Below are positions 8,048 through 16,009 of a stretch of DNA of 64,000 nucleotides, piece after piece (position 1 is the stretch's first letter; every line of letters begins with the position of its first letter). The notes under the pieces are model-generated. The model saw only the letters and a list, made by a program, of their open reading frames with translations. It was not told where the DNA came from and did not search any database. This DNA comes from a bacterium (GTDB lineage Bacteria; Bacillota; Clostridia; Lachnospirales; Lachnospiraceae), in contig JAMPCE010000003.1 of the NCBI GenBank assembly GCA_023666335.1, forward strand, positions 1 to 64,000, in the 5' to 3' direction. The translations under genes were made by a program, and so were the position numbers.

Positions 8048-9211
8048 ATGAAAGAGAGTTTGTTACAGAAATTCGAGGAACTTTACGGGAATGCAGACGG
8101 AGCGGCTGTCTATTTCGCGCCGGGGCGGGTGAACATGATCGGCGAGCACACCGATTACAACGGGGGGCATGTGTTCCCCTGCGCGCTGACGATCGGCACC
8201 TACGCGGCGGTGAAAAAGAGAACGGACAGAAAGCTTCGTTTCTATTCCATGAATTTTGAGCAGATGGGTGTGGTCGAGAGCAGTCTGGACGATCTCGTGC
8301 CCTTGGACGCGGCGGGTTGGACAAACTATCCAAAAGGAGTCATGTGGGCTTTTGCGGAGCGCGGCATGAAGATGGACTGTGGGCTGGATATCGTGTTGAA
8401 CGGCAACATCCCCAACGGCTCGGGACTTTCTTCCTCCGCTTCTCTGGAAGTGCTTACGGGATACTATCTGCGCGACCTGTACGGTTTTGATGTGACGAAT
8501 GTGGATCTGGCAAAGATCGGTCAGTATTCGGAAAATAACTTCAACGGCATGAACTGCGGTATCATGGATCAGTTTGCCTCCGCAATGGGAAAGAAAGATA
8601 ACGCGATCTTTTTGGATACGGCGGATCTCTCCTATCAGTATGCGCCCCTTGTGCTGGACGGCGCAAAGATCATCGTGACGAACAGCAATGTCAAGCATTC
8701 GCTGGTCAATTCGGCGTACAATGAGCGGCGGAGCGAGTGTGAGAAAGCGCTGGAAGAACTGAAAGCGGTCGTGGATATCAAGGGGCTGGGCGATCTCTCC
8801 GAGGAAGCATATGAGGCAAACAAGGACGCGATCAAAGACGAAGTGCGCAAAAAGCGCGCGAAACACGCGGTTTATGAAAATCAGAGAACGATCCGTGCGG
8901 TGGAAGCCCTGAAAAAGAACGACCTGAAAGAGTTTGGCGAGCTGATGAACGCCTCCCACGTCTCCCTGCGGGATGACTATGAAGTGTCCTGCGACGAGAT
9001 CGACGTGCTGGTGGAGGAAGCCTGGAAAGTGGACGGCGTGATCGGATCCCGCATCACGGGCGGCGGCTTTGGCGGCTGTACGGTCAGTATTGTGAAAGAC
9101 GAGGCGGTGGAGACTTTCAAGGAAAGAGTCGGCGCAGCTTACCAAAAGCGTGTAGGAAAAAATGCGGACTTCTACGTCGTGGAGATCGGTGACGGTCCGT
9201 ATAAACTTTGA
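8048..9211 (+). CDS. galK: Galactokinase
   Basis: The 387-residue cytosolic GHMP kinase phosphorylates galactose to galactose 1-phosphate, the entry step of the Leloir pathway. The galactokinase signature GRVNMIGEHTDYNGG is near residue 27, the phosphate-binding GHMP loop PNGSGLSSSASLEV near 123, the catalytic-region motif CGIMDQFASA near 173 and the C-terminal GGGFGG near 337. Length and motifs match the family. AAGGAG precedes the ATG by 7 bases. galT follows 18 bases later, so the two form an operon, probably controlled by the upstream AraC-type regulator. Confidence 0.97.
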   Translation: MKESLLQKFEELYGNADGAAVYFAPGRVNMIGEHTDYNGGHVFPCALTIGTYAAVKKRTDRKLRFYSMNFEQMGVVESSLDDLVPLDAAGWTNYPKGVMWAFAERGMKMDCGLDIVLNGNIPNGSGLSSSASLEVLTGYYLRDLYGFDVTNVDLAKIGQYSENNFNGMNCGIMDQFASAMGKKDNAIFLDTADLSYQYAPLVLDGAKIIVTNSNVKHSLVNSAYNERRSECEKALEELKAVVDIKGLGDLSEEAYEANKDAIKDEVRKKRAKHAVYENQRTIRAVEALKKNDLKEFGELMNASHVSLRDDYEVSCDEIDVLVEEAWKVDGVIGSRITGGGFGGCTVSIVKDEAVETFKERVGAAYQKRVGKNADFYVVEIGDGPYKL

Positions 9212-9229
9212 GACAGGAGGACTGCAGCC

Positions 9230-10732
9230 ATGATGATTCAGAAAAATATCAGACAGCTTGTACAGTATGGTCTTCTTACGGGGCTGATTGAGAAAGAGGA
9301 TGAGATCTACACGACGAACCGCCTGCTGGAATTGTTTCAGATCGACGACTTGGAAGAAAATGACACAAGTGTCACAATGAAACAGGAGGATCTGGAAACG
9401 GTTCTTGGTGAGATGCTGGATCATGCCTATGAAAAAGGGCTGATGACGGAAAACGGCGTGGTCTACAGAGATCTGTTCGATACGAAGATCATGGGTCTTT
9501 TGACGCCGCGGCCCAGCGAGGTCATCCGTGTGTTTCGAGAGAAATATGCGCGGGATCCGAAAGAGGCTACCGATTATTTTTACAAACTGAGTCAGGATAC
9601 GGATTATATCAGACGCTACCGCATCGAAAAGGATCAGAAATGGGTATCCGCGACGCCGTACGGCGATCTGGATATCACCATCAACCTTTCCAAGCCCGAG
9701 AAAGATCCCAAAGCCATCGCGGCGGCGAAGAATGCAAAGCAGGGCGGCTATCCGAAATGTCTTCTCTGCCGTGAGAACGAGGGCTATGCGGGGCGGATCA
9801 ATCATCCCGCCAGGCAGAATCACAGGATCATTCCTGTCACCATAAACGGCAGCGCATGGGGATTCCAGTATTCCCCCTATGTTTATTATAACGAGCATTG
9901 TATCGTGTTTAACTCGCAGCACATTCCCATGAAGATTGAGCACGATACGTTTTGTAAGCTGTTTGACTTTGTCAAGCAGTTCCCGCATTATTTTGTGGGC
10001 TCCAACGCGGATCTGCCTATCGTGGGCGGTTCCATCTTAAGCCACGACCACTTTCAGGGCGGGCATTATGAGTTTGCTATGGCGAAAGCTCCCGTGGAAC
10101 GGGCATTTACCGTGAAAGGGTTTGAGGATGTCAAGGCGGGCGTTGTGAAGTGGCCCATGTCCGTGATCCGCATCTCGCACGAGGATTCGGACAGGCTGGT
10201 GGCGCTTGCGGATGTGATCCTTGCAAAATGGCGGGGCTACACCGACGAAGCGGCGTTTATCTTCGCCGAGACTGACGGAGAACCCCACAATACGATCACG
10301 CCGATCGCCAGAAAGCGGGGAAACCTCTTTGAGCTGGATCTGGTGCTGCGCAACAACATTACCACAGAGGAGCATCCGCTGGGAGTCTATCATCCCCACG
10401 CAAAGCTCCACCATATCAAAAAAGAGAATATCGGTCTGATCGAGGTCATGGGGCTTGCGGTGCTGCCCGCCAGACTAAAAGGTGAGATGGAGCAGCTTGC
10501 GGAAGCGATCCTGTCCGGCGCGGACGTCCGAAAGGACGAGGCGCTTGCAAAGCACGCCGATTGGGTGGAGGAATTTCTGCCGAAGTATCAGGATGTGAAC
10601 CGGGATAACGTCATGGAGATCCTGCATAAGGAGATCGGCTCCGTGTTCATGGAGGTGCTGGAAGACGCGGGCGTCTACAAGCGGGACGCGGCGGGACAGG
10701 CGGCGTTTGACAGATTTCTGGCGGCACTGTGA
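9230..10732 (+). CDS. galT: Galactose-1-phosphate uridylyltransferase, long Firmicutes type
   Basis: The 500-residue protein exchanges UMP between UDP-glucose and galactose 1-phosphate. Its length is that of the GalT2 class of Firmicutes rather than the roughly 350-residue enterobacterial form. Visible features include YPKCLLCRENEGYAGR (a Cys pair) and the GGSILSHDHFQGGHYEF region that carries the catalytic histidines. AGGAGG lies 9 bases before the first of two adjacent ATG codons. It is the second gene of the galKT operon; no epimerase (galE) is in the window. A stem-loop follows the stop codon. Confidence 0.95.
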   Translation: MMIQKNIRQLVQYGLLTGLIEKEDEIYTTNRLLELFQIDDLEENDTSVTMKQEDLETVLGEMLDHAYEKGLMTENGVVYRDLFDTKIMGLLTPRPSEVIRVFREKYARDPKEATDYFYKLSQDTDYIRRYRIEKDQKWVSATPYGDLDITINLSKPEKDPKAIAAAKNAKQGGYPKCLLCRENEGYAGRINHPARQNHRIIPVTINGSAWGFQYSPYVYYNEHCIVFNSQHIPMKIEHDTFCKLFDFVKQFPHYFVGSNADLPIVGGSILSHDHFQGGHYEFAMAKAPVERAFTVKGFEDVKAGVVKWPMSVIRISHEDSDRLVALADVILAKWRGYTDEAAFIFAETDGEPHNTITPIARKRGNLFELDLVLRNNITTEEHPLGVYHPHAKLHHIKKENIGLIEVMGLAVLPARLKGEMEQLAEAILSGADVRKDEALAKHADWVEEFLPKYQDVNRDNVMEILHKEIGSVFMEVLEDAGVYKRDAAGQAAFDRFLAAL

Positions 10733-10762
10733 CGGCTGTTTCCGGAAAAAAGATAAGAGTTG

Positions 10763-10790
10763 AGGCGGGATAATACTATCCCGCCTTCTA
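10763..10790 (+). terminator. Terminator-like hairpin after galT
   Basis: AGGCGGGATA (10763-10772) and TATCCCGCCT (10777-10786) form a perfect 10-bp stem with a 4-base loop. The T-tract after it is weak (TCTATAG), so it may end transcription inefficiently or protect the 3' end. Confidence 0.6.
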
Positions 10791-10905
10791 TAGAAGCGCT
10801 CCAAAAAGCGCATAGAGCAGATGTGGCAGCAAATGGGTTTTGGCATGATCCTGGCGCTGACACGCTGCATAGATTTGCTAGACATGAACTTATCGAAGCG
10901 GCAGT

Positions 10906-11259
10906 TTATGATTCGGACGTATTATTTTCGCCCAGCATACTGCACAAGAAATTGTAACAATCCCCCTGTTGTTTCTGACTCATCTTCTGATAGATCGCGA
11001 TGATGTGTTGGTATTTCTTGAGATGATGTAAATTATTCTCCAAGAGATGATCCGCTGTCAGACGTTCTTCAGAAAGAAAAAGAATATAGTCCGTGGTGAC
11101 ATGAAAGAAGCGCGATAAATCGACCAGCAGCAATGCATCGGGTGTACTGGCGCCACATTCAATTTTGCTCAAACTGGTCTGGTTGATGCCCAACTGCTCG
11201 GCAAGAGCCTGCTGTGTCAGTTTTTTTTCCAATCGGAGTTCCTTTATCCTTGTTTTCAT
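10906..11259 (-). CDS. XRE-family transcriptional regulator
   Basis: This 117-residue protein has a Cro/C1-type helix-turn-helix at residues 4-58 (IKELRLEKKLTQQALAEQLG, then SLSKIECGASTPDALLLVDL). The C-terminal tail of about 55 residues is helical and polar and shows no recognised domain. The pattern of a short regulator without an effector domain is common in Clostridia, and the target genes cannot be told from the context. AGGG precedes the ATG. It is convergent with galT and divergent from the exonuclease gene. Confidence 0.9.
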   Translation of the reverse strand: MKTRIKELRLEKKLTQQALAEQLGINQTSLSKIECGASTPDALLLVDLSRFFHVTTDYILFLSEERLTADHLLENNLHHLKKYQHIIAIYQKMSQKQQGDCYNFLCSMLGENNTSES

Positions 11260-11571
11260 TCGTGATCCCTTTTTGATATTCTAGTGTATTTTGGGTTTCT
11301 TTTTTATTCTAATTTTTAATAAAGATATTCCGAGGAGAATAATTTGTAGAAAAAAAGGATATTTTTTGCGATAATGGACAGGAGACCACAAGATATAGTA
11401 GATATGACAGCGATGTCAGCATAGATATAGTGAATATGGGATGCGTGAAATTTTGGCATCAAAATCAGGCAATGCTTTACGGAACGTTGATTTTATCCGG
11501 TCAGCCCCAAATAACCTTGATGGCGGATGAGAATTGCTTCCGTGGCAGGCTGCTCGGAAATGAGGATGATC
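11260..11571. other. Divergent intergenic region between the XRE regulator and the exonuclease
   Basis: This 312-bp AT-rich stretch has no convincing gene. A TAGAAT (-10-like, minus strand, 11283-11278) could serve the regulator, but its -35 box is poor. An imperfect direct repeat based on TAGATATAGT occurs around 11392 and 11423. I see no riboswitch or RNA gene. Confidence 0.5.
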
Positions 11572-12285
11572 ATGACGGATACGTTTGTGTGTATTGATCT
11601 GGAAACAACGGGCTTACAGCCAAAGAGCGACAAGATCATAGAGATCGGAGCGGTACGCGTGGAGGAAGGCAGGATCACGGGAGAGTGGGAGAGCCTTGTG
11701 AATCCGGAGCGGGAGCTTGAGGAGCGGATCGTGGAACTGACGGGGATTCGGGACGAACAGCTTGCGGACGCGAAAAAAATGGCGGAAGTGCTGCCTGAAC
11801 TTCTGGAGTTTCTGGGGGACAGACCGCTTTTAGGGCACTGTGTGCATTTTGATTTTGCTTTTTTGAAGCGGGCGGCAGCGGAACAGAAACTTTCTTTTGA
11901 GAGAAAGGGGATCGACACCTTAAAGATCGCGCGGAAATATTTACAGGAACTGGAGAGCAGGAGCCTTGGCGCGCTCTGCCTGCATTATGAAATACCCCAC
12001 AAAGCGCACAGGGCGCTTGACGATGCCCGCGCCACGACAGCCTTATACGGAAAGCTTGCGGAGGAATTTTACGAAAAGGAAGCTGCGGAGGGAGAAAAGA
12101 ATCTTTTTGTGCCGAGACAGCTGATTCATCACATCAAACGGGAAAAACCGATCACCATTCCGCAAAAAGAACAGTTATATAAACTGTTGGAGAAGCATAA
12201 ACTGAAAGTAGACTATGAGATCGAGAGCCTGACCCGCAGCGAGGCTACACGGAAGATCCATCAGCTTCTTGCAGAATACCGATGA
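11572..12285 (+). CDS. DEDDh 3'-5' exonuclease, DNA polymerase III epsilon-like
   Basis: The 237-residue protein has the three exonuclease motifs of the DnaQ family: DLETTG near residue 8, HCVHFDFAFLKR near 90 and HRALDDARAT near 147. These supply the DEDDh metal-binding and general-base residues. A C-terminal tail of about 55 residues carries IKREKPITIPQKEQLYKLLEKH and may be a small helical domain. It should remove nucleotides from 3' ends of DNA or RNA. The ATG at 11572 is chosen because GAGG lies 6 bases upstream; an alternative ATG at 11560 adds four residues. Its 3' end overlaps the convergent membrane-protein gene by 41 bp. Confidence 0.88.
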   Translation: MTDTFVCIDLETTGLQPKSDKIIEIGAVRVEEGRITGEWESLVNPERELEERIVELTGIRDEQLADAKKMAEVLPELLEFLGDRPLLGHCVHFDFAFLKRAAAEQKLSFERKGIDTLKIARKYLQELESRSLGALCLHYEIPHKAHRALDDARATTALYGKLAEEFYEKEAAEGEKNLFVPRQLIHHIKREKPITIPQKEQLYKLLEKHKLKVDYEIESLTRSEATRKIHQLLAEYR

Positions 12286-12862
12286 TGGTTTTTTGCGAAG
12301 CGGAGTTTAAGTTTTCCGCAACCGAATAAAGCCCGGCGATCTTTTCCGGGGTATTCTGTTCCAGATAGATTTTACATAGCAGGCGGTAAGTTGCGCTGAC
12401 GTCCGTGCCCGTGGAGACAGAAAACTCTAAAAGCTGACAAGCCTCTTTCGGATAACCGCCGTCATAAAGCGTCTGCGCCCATTGCTGCAGGGTGCGCACG
12501 AGCAGCGTGTAACTCTGGTCGTAGGAAGTCAGAATGTTGATGTTCGGCGCGCCGTAGCGCAGCTTTAGTTCCGTGTTCGTAAGTCCGGTGAAATTGACGA
12601 TGGGGAGGTCGCATAGCGACAGGATGGTCTGGCGGTATTCCTCCACCCGGGGATCATCGGGCAGCAGTTCCATAGGGAAGATCTGCATAGGCAGTTTGAT
12701 GTAAGGAAGATCGTCCAGAGACTTCCTGCGGGTGCTGTTGGCGGCGCGTTCCCGCTCCCAAAAATCCCGTTCGATGGCTTCTTTGCTTTTCCTGTTTTGA
12801 GAGGAGGCTACGATAATAGCGACTGCCAGTCCGATGGTGCTTGCAAAAAGTAATAAATTCAT
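12245..12862 (-). CDS. Membrane-anchored TPR-like protein, function unknown
   Basis: The 205-residue product has one N-terminal membrane helix (residues 1-20, MNLLLFASTIGLAVAIIVAS). A basic linker and a soluble, mostly helical part follow. The last 100 residues (LLVRTLQQWAQTLYDGGYPKEACQLLEF and ATYRLLCKIYLEQNTPEKI) have the helix pairing and residue spacing of tetratricopeptide repeats, which usually bind other proteins. The start at 12862 has AAGGA upstream; a longer frame reaches 12895 without a binding site. It is divergent from a 35-residue membrane peptide and overlaps the exonuclease gene at its 3' end. Confidence 0.7.
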   Translation of the reverse strand: MNLLLFASTIGLAVAIIVASSQNRKSKEAIERDFWERERAANSTRRKSLDDLPYIKLPMQIFPMELLPDDPRVEEYRQTILSLCDLPIVNFTGLTNTELKLRYGAPNINILTSYDQSYTLLVRTLQQWAQTLYDGGYPKEACQLLEFSVSTGTDVSATYRLLCKIYLEQNTPEKIAGLYSVAENLNSASQKTIIGILQEADGSSV

Positions 12863-12927
12863 ATATAATTCCTTATGCGGCTTGTTAATGAGCAACTGTC
12901 GAGAAAAGTAATTACAGAGGTATTCCT

Positions 12928-13035
12928 ATGAGATTCAACAGAAAGACCAAAAAGATCATATCGTCCGTCATCATCATTCTCGTGGTGTTGGCGATGATCA
13001 TTCCGATGCTTGCCTCTGCGCTGTATTCATTGTAG
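12928..13035 (+). CDS. 35-residue single-pass membrane peptide, Prli42-like
   Basis: A small frame with a good binding site (GAGG, 7 bases before the ATG) encodes a basic start (MRFNRKTKKI) followed by one hydrophobic helix ending MLASALYSL. The length and layout resemble the short stressosome-associated membrane peptide Prli42 of Firmicutes, but with so short a sequence the link is tentative. It lies 65 bases from the start of the divergent TPR-like gene, so the two may share regulation. Confidence 0.6.
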   Translation: MRFNRKTKKIISSVIIILVVLAMIIPMLASALYSL

Positions 13036-13070
13036 CATAATCGCAGATGCAAAAGAAGTAAAATATTTGA

Positions 13071-13117
13071 GAAAGAATTACGAAGTAATTCTTTGGTCGC
13101 AGACTGCCGAGTCTGCG
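13071..13117 (+). repeat. Double-hairpin dispersed repeat, copy B
   Basis: This is the second copy of the 47-bp element, inverted relative to copy A at 6892-6938. GAAAGAATT, 8 variable bases, ATTCTTTG, 2 variable bases and CGCAGACTGCCGAGTCTGCG match copy A in order and spacing. Here the first hairpin is perfect over 10 bp (13072-13094), so changes in the variable part have kept pairing. It lies upstream of the VanW gene. Confidence 0.8.
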
Positions 13118-13167
13118 ACGATTGTAGCACAGATTTTTCAGACAGGCAATTTGACATGGAGAAAATT

Positions 13168-14679
13168 ATGAAAAGGGTTTCTTGGATGATCCCCGCAGCG
13201 CTGTTGGCGGCAGCAGTTGCCGTCATGCCGGTGCAGGCTAGGGAGGAGAAAATTGAATCAGGGATCTATGCGGAGGAGATGGACCTTTCGGGGATGACGA
13301 AGAGTCAGGCGCGGCAGGAGATCGAGGATTATGTGGCGGGCTTTGGCGGCGCGCAGATCACACTCCGCGTAGACGATACGGGCACGATCGAGACCACGGC
13401 GGCAGAGCTTGGCTTAAAGTGGGGCAATGCCGATATTCTGGAAGAAGCCGTCAATTTCGGCAGGGACGGGGATATCTTAAGCTGCTATAAAGAATTAAAG
13501 GATCTTGAATATAAAAATAAGGTGTATCGGGTGCGCTTTGATTTTGATAAGGCGAGCATTCGTTCCGTCATCGAGGAAAACGCCGGACAGTTCAATCAGG
13601 AGGCTGTAAACGCTACCCTGCAAAAGACGGAGGAAGGCTTTGCGGTCACGGAGGGGCAGACCGGAAGAGTGATAGACACGGATGCGTCCGTCGATACCGT
13701 CTATGCCTATCTGACAGGAGATTGGAGCGGTACGGCGTGCGCGATCGACCTGACGGTCAAAGTGGATGAACCGCAGGGAACGGCGGAGGATCTGGCGAAA
13801 GTGAGAGATGTGCTGGGAACTTTTACCACCAGCTTTTCGACGTCAGGCGGAGCCAGAAGCGCAAATGTGGCGAACGGCTGCCGATTGCTCAACGGCATCA
13901 CGATGTATCCGGGCGATGAGATCTCGGCGCTTGATTCGATCACGCCGTTTACGGAGGAGAACGGATATTATATGGCGGCGTCCTATTTGAACGGTCAGGT
14001 GGTTGACAGTCTGGGCGGCGGGATCTGCCAGGTGTCCACGACCCTTTACAATGCGGTGCTGCTGGCGGAATTGGAAGTGACGGAACGCTATAATCACTCC
14101 ATGATCGTCACTTATGTGGATCCATCTGCGGACGCTGCCATTGCGGAGTCTTCGGGCAAGGATTTCAAATTTAAGAACAATTTGGACTACCCGATCTATA
14201 TAGACGGGTATACGACGCCGGAGAAAGAGATCACCTTTACGATCTACGGCGTGGAGACGAGGGACAGCAGCCGTGAGGTGATCTACGAGAGCGAAGTGCT
14301 TGAGCGGATCGAGCCCGATGCGGAAATCATCTATGTGGACGAGTCGATGCCCGTCGGATATTGCAGCGTACAGTCTGCTCATATAGGATACAAGGCGCGG
14401 CTTTGGAAGATCGTGAAAGAGAACGGCGAGGAGATCAGCCGCGAGCAGGTCAACAGCAGCAGTTATATGAAAGCGCCCAGAAGCGCGACCGTTGGCGTGG
14501 CGACGGAAGATCCCAATGCGTACAACGCGATCATGGCGGCTGTAGCGACGAACAGCGTGGATCAGGTCAAAGCAGTCGCAGGTTCTTACCGCGCGGCGGC
14601 GGAAGCGGCAGCGGCGGCACAGGCAGCAGCCCAGGCGGCGCAGAACCCGCAGCCGGAAGCGCCTCCGCCGGCAGAGTGA
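13168..14679 (+). CDS. VanW-family exported protein with peptidoglycan-binding-like domain
   Basis: The 503-residue protein starts with a signal peptide (KRVSWMIPAALLAAAVAVMPVQA). Its N-terminal half (SGIYAEEMDLSGMTKSQARQEI) matches the PG_binding_4 type often fused to VanW. The VanW domain follows (about 235-370), with GGGICQVSTTLYNAVLLAELEVTERYNHS as its hallmark. The tail is rich in Ala, Gln and Pro. VanW is found in some vancomycin clusters, but most clostridial genomes carry stand-alone copies of unknown function, so resistance should not be inferred. GGAG lies 6 bases before the ATG at 13168; an ATG at 13156 is possible. The 47-bp double hairpin lies just upstream. Confidence 0.88.
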   Translation: MKRVSWMIPAALLAAAVAVMPVQAREEKIESGIYAEEMDLSGMTKSQARQEIEDYVAGFGGAQITLRVDDTGTIETTAAELGLKWGNADILEEAVNFGRDGDILSCYKELKDLEYKNKVYRVRFDFDKASIRSVIEENAGQFNQEAVNATLQKTEEGFAVTEGQTGRVIDTDASVDTVYAYLTGDWSGTACAIDLTVKVDEPQGTAEDLAKVRDVLGTFTTSFSTSGGARSANVANGCRLLNGITMYPGDEISALDSITPFTEENGYYMAASYLNGQVVDSLGGGICQVSTTLYNAVLLAELEVTERYNHSMIVTYVDPSADAAIAESSGKDFKFKNNLDYPIYIDGYTTPEKEITFTIYGVETRDSSREVIYESEVLERIEPDAEIIYVDESMPVGYCSVQSAHIGYKARLWKIVKENGEEISREQVNSSSYMKAPRSATVGVATEDPNAYNAIMAAVATNSVDQVKAVAGSYRAAAEAAAAAQAAAQAAQNPQPEAPPPAE

Positions 14680-14740
14680 TGCTGTATGACAGACCGTATA
14701 TTGATGCGATGCGGATAGAATAAAGAATAAGGCATGATAT

Positions 14741-15331
14741 ATGAAACAGGAAAACGATAAAACAGACAGAGAAAAATTGCAGTACGGCGCGGGACGGGAG
14801 GAAGTCTGCGCCGTTTCCGCTTGCGCGGATCAGGATATCGTGGCGAGTAAGTGGATCGCTCTGGAGGGGACGGCGCATCTGGCAGGACAGCACAGAGAGC
14901 GTCTGCGGGAGCGGTTCCCTGCGCGTATGGTAGACGAGGCGGCGGCTTTTGACAGATACTTTTCCGTCGCACCGGAGGCTGCCACCGCCATAAAGTCCGG
15001 CGTCTGCGGGATGCGCGGTCTTTCTCGGAGCGGAATCTTTGCGGGGCTCTGGGAGATGGCGCAGGAAGCCGGCGTCGGACTGGAAGTGGACTTGAGAAAG
15101 ATTCCTGTCAGGCAGGAGACGATAGAGATCTGTGAAGTTTTTGGAGAGAATCCATACGAACTTGCGTCGGGCGGCTGTCTGTTGATGACAGCGGAGCATG
15201 GGAATGTTTTGGCGGAGGCGCTGATGCGGGAGGGGATTCCGGCGGCGGTGATCGGCAGGACGACGCGGGGAAAAGAGAGGGTGCTCTACAATCAGGGCAG
15301 GAAGCGGTATTTGAATAAACCGCGGGAGTGA
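14741..15331 (+). CDS. AIR-synthase-like protein (PurM/HypE C-terminal domain)
   Basis: The 196-residue protein resembles the C-terminal half of the AIR synthase/HypE fold: a GLSRSGIFAGLWEMAQEAG helix, the strand-turn VGLEVDLRKIPV, then ELASGGCLLMTAEHGNVLAEALMREGIPAAVIGRTT. The N-terminal ATP-binding half of PurM or HypE is absent, so it is not a complete enzyme of either kind. Similar stand-alone proteins occur in Lachnospiraceae without a known role. A weak AAGG site precedes the ATG. It sits between the VanW gene and a long hairpin element. Domain match is from pattern recognition; the function is unknown. Confidence 0.7.
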   Translation: MKQENDKTDREKLQYGAGREEVCAVSACADQDIVASKWIALEGTAHLAGQHRERLRERFPARMVDEAAAFDRYFSVAPEAATAIKSGVCGMRGLSRSGIFAGLWEMAQEAGVGLEVDLRKIPVRQETIEICEVFGENPYELASGGCLLMTAEHGNVLAEALMREGIPAAVIGRTTRGKERVLYNQGRKRYLNKPRE

Positions 15332-15333
15332 GA

Positions 15334-15477
15334 GTGCAGAAGGCACTTTCTCCGTCGCCGCGCTTTCGCTCCGGTCGTAACGCAGCAGACGCTAAGCTCG
15401 GGAGTTGCTGCGCAACTCCGTACCTCGCTGAGCGCTGGCGTTACTTTAGGGGCTCCTTGAGAAAGTGACTTCTGCAC
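15334..15477. repeat. Long imperfect hairpin element C (144 nt)
   Basis: Terminal arms of 19 nt (15334-15352 and 15459-15477) pair with one mismatch: GTGCAGAAGgCACTTTCTC on the left against its complement on the right. Inner segments also pair, including GTAACGC (15377-15383) with GCGTTAC (15438-15444) and GGAGTTGC with GCAACTCC at the tip. There is no coding frame of note and no T-tract. It fills the gap between the AIR-synthase-like gene and lrp. Confidence 0.75.
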
Positions 15478-15526
15478 CTTTCACAAACGCCTAACAATAT
15501 TACATTCAAAAATGGAGGAAACAAAT

Positions 15527-16009
15527 ATGCGAGAGGAATTACTGGCAATCATAGAAAGGAACAGCCGCATCGATGTAAAGGAACTGGCGGTGGTTCTGGG
15601 AGTAGAGGAGATCGACGTGGTGAACGAGATGCAGGCTTTGCAGGATGAGGGAATCATCTGCGGCTATCACACGCTGATCGACTGGGAGAAGACTTCCATA
15701 GAGAAAGTGTCCGCACTGATCGAAGTGCGGGTGACGCCGCAGAGAGGACAGGGTTTCGACAACATTGCGGAGCGGATCTACAAATATCCGGAGGTAACGT
15801 CCGTTTACCTGATCTCCGGCGGCTACGATCTGCTTGTCACGCTGGAGGGCAAGTCCTTAAAGGAGATATCGGGATTTGTATCCGACAAACTTTCCACGCT
15901 GGACTCGGTACTCAGCACAGCGACGCATTTCATCCTGAAAAAGTATAAGGATCACGGCACAATCCTGACAAAAGAGTACGAGGATACGAGAGAGAAGGTG
16001 ACACCGTGA
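15527..16009 (+). CDS. Lrp/AsnC-family transcriptional regulator
   Basis: The 160-residue protein has an N-terminal winged helix (ELLAIIERNSRIDVKELAVVLG) and a C-terminal RAM ligand-binding domain (KVSALIEVRVTP ... VTSVYLISGGYDLLVTLEG). Lrp/AsnC proteins form octamers and respond to amino acids. The ATG at 15527 has GGAGG 8 bases upstream; the ATG at 15512 overlaps that site and lacks one of its own. The stop codon overlaps the GTG start of the aminotransferase gene, so the pair is translationally coupled and the regulator probably controls its partner in response to an amino acid. Confidence 0.92.
   Translation: MREELLAIIERNSRIDVKELAVVLGVEEIDVVNEMQALQDEGIICGYHTLIDWEKTSIEKVSALIEVRVTPQRGQGFDNIAERIYKYPEVTSVYLISGGYDLLVTLEGKSLKEISGFVSDKLSTLDSVLSTATHFILKKYKDHGTILTKEYEDTREKVTP

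Noticed and set aside
8063..9988. Very long minus-strand open frame opposite galK and galT
   Set aside because: It is a shadow of the GC-rich galK and galT codons, with no domain and no start signal.
10760..11003. Two short overlapping plus-strand frames (about 60-65 codons) after galT
   Set aside because: No ribosome binding site, no recognisable domain, and they run into the antisense of the XRE gene.
11493..11918. Minus-strand frame opposite the exonuclease gene
   Set aside because: Serine- and arginine-rich composition typical of an antisense shadow; the plus-strand exonuclease motifs are intact.
13168..14679. Vancomycin resistance based on the VanW protein
   Set aside because: No vanH, vanA/B or vanX genes are present; stand-alone VanW proteins are common in Clostridia.
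15334..15477. Hairpin C as an integron attC site
   Set aside because: No integrase gene nearby, no gene-cassette pattern and no conserved attC core; the fold is also more perfectly paired than attC sites.
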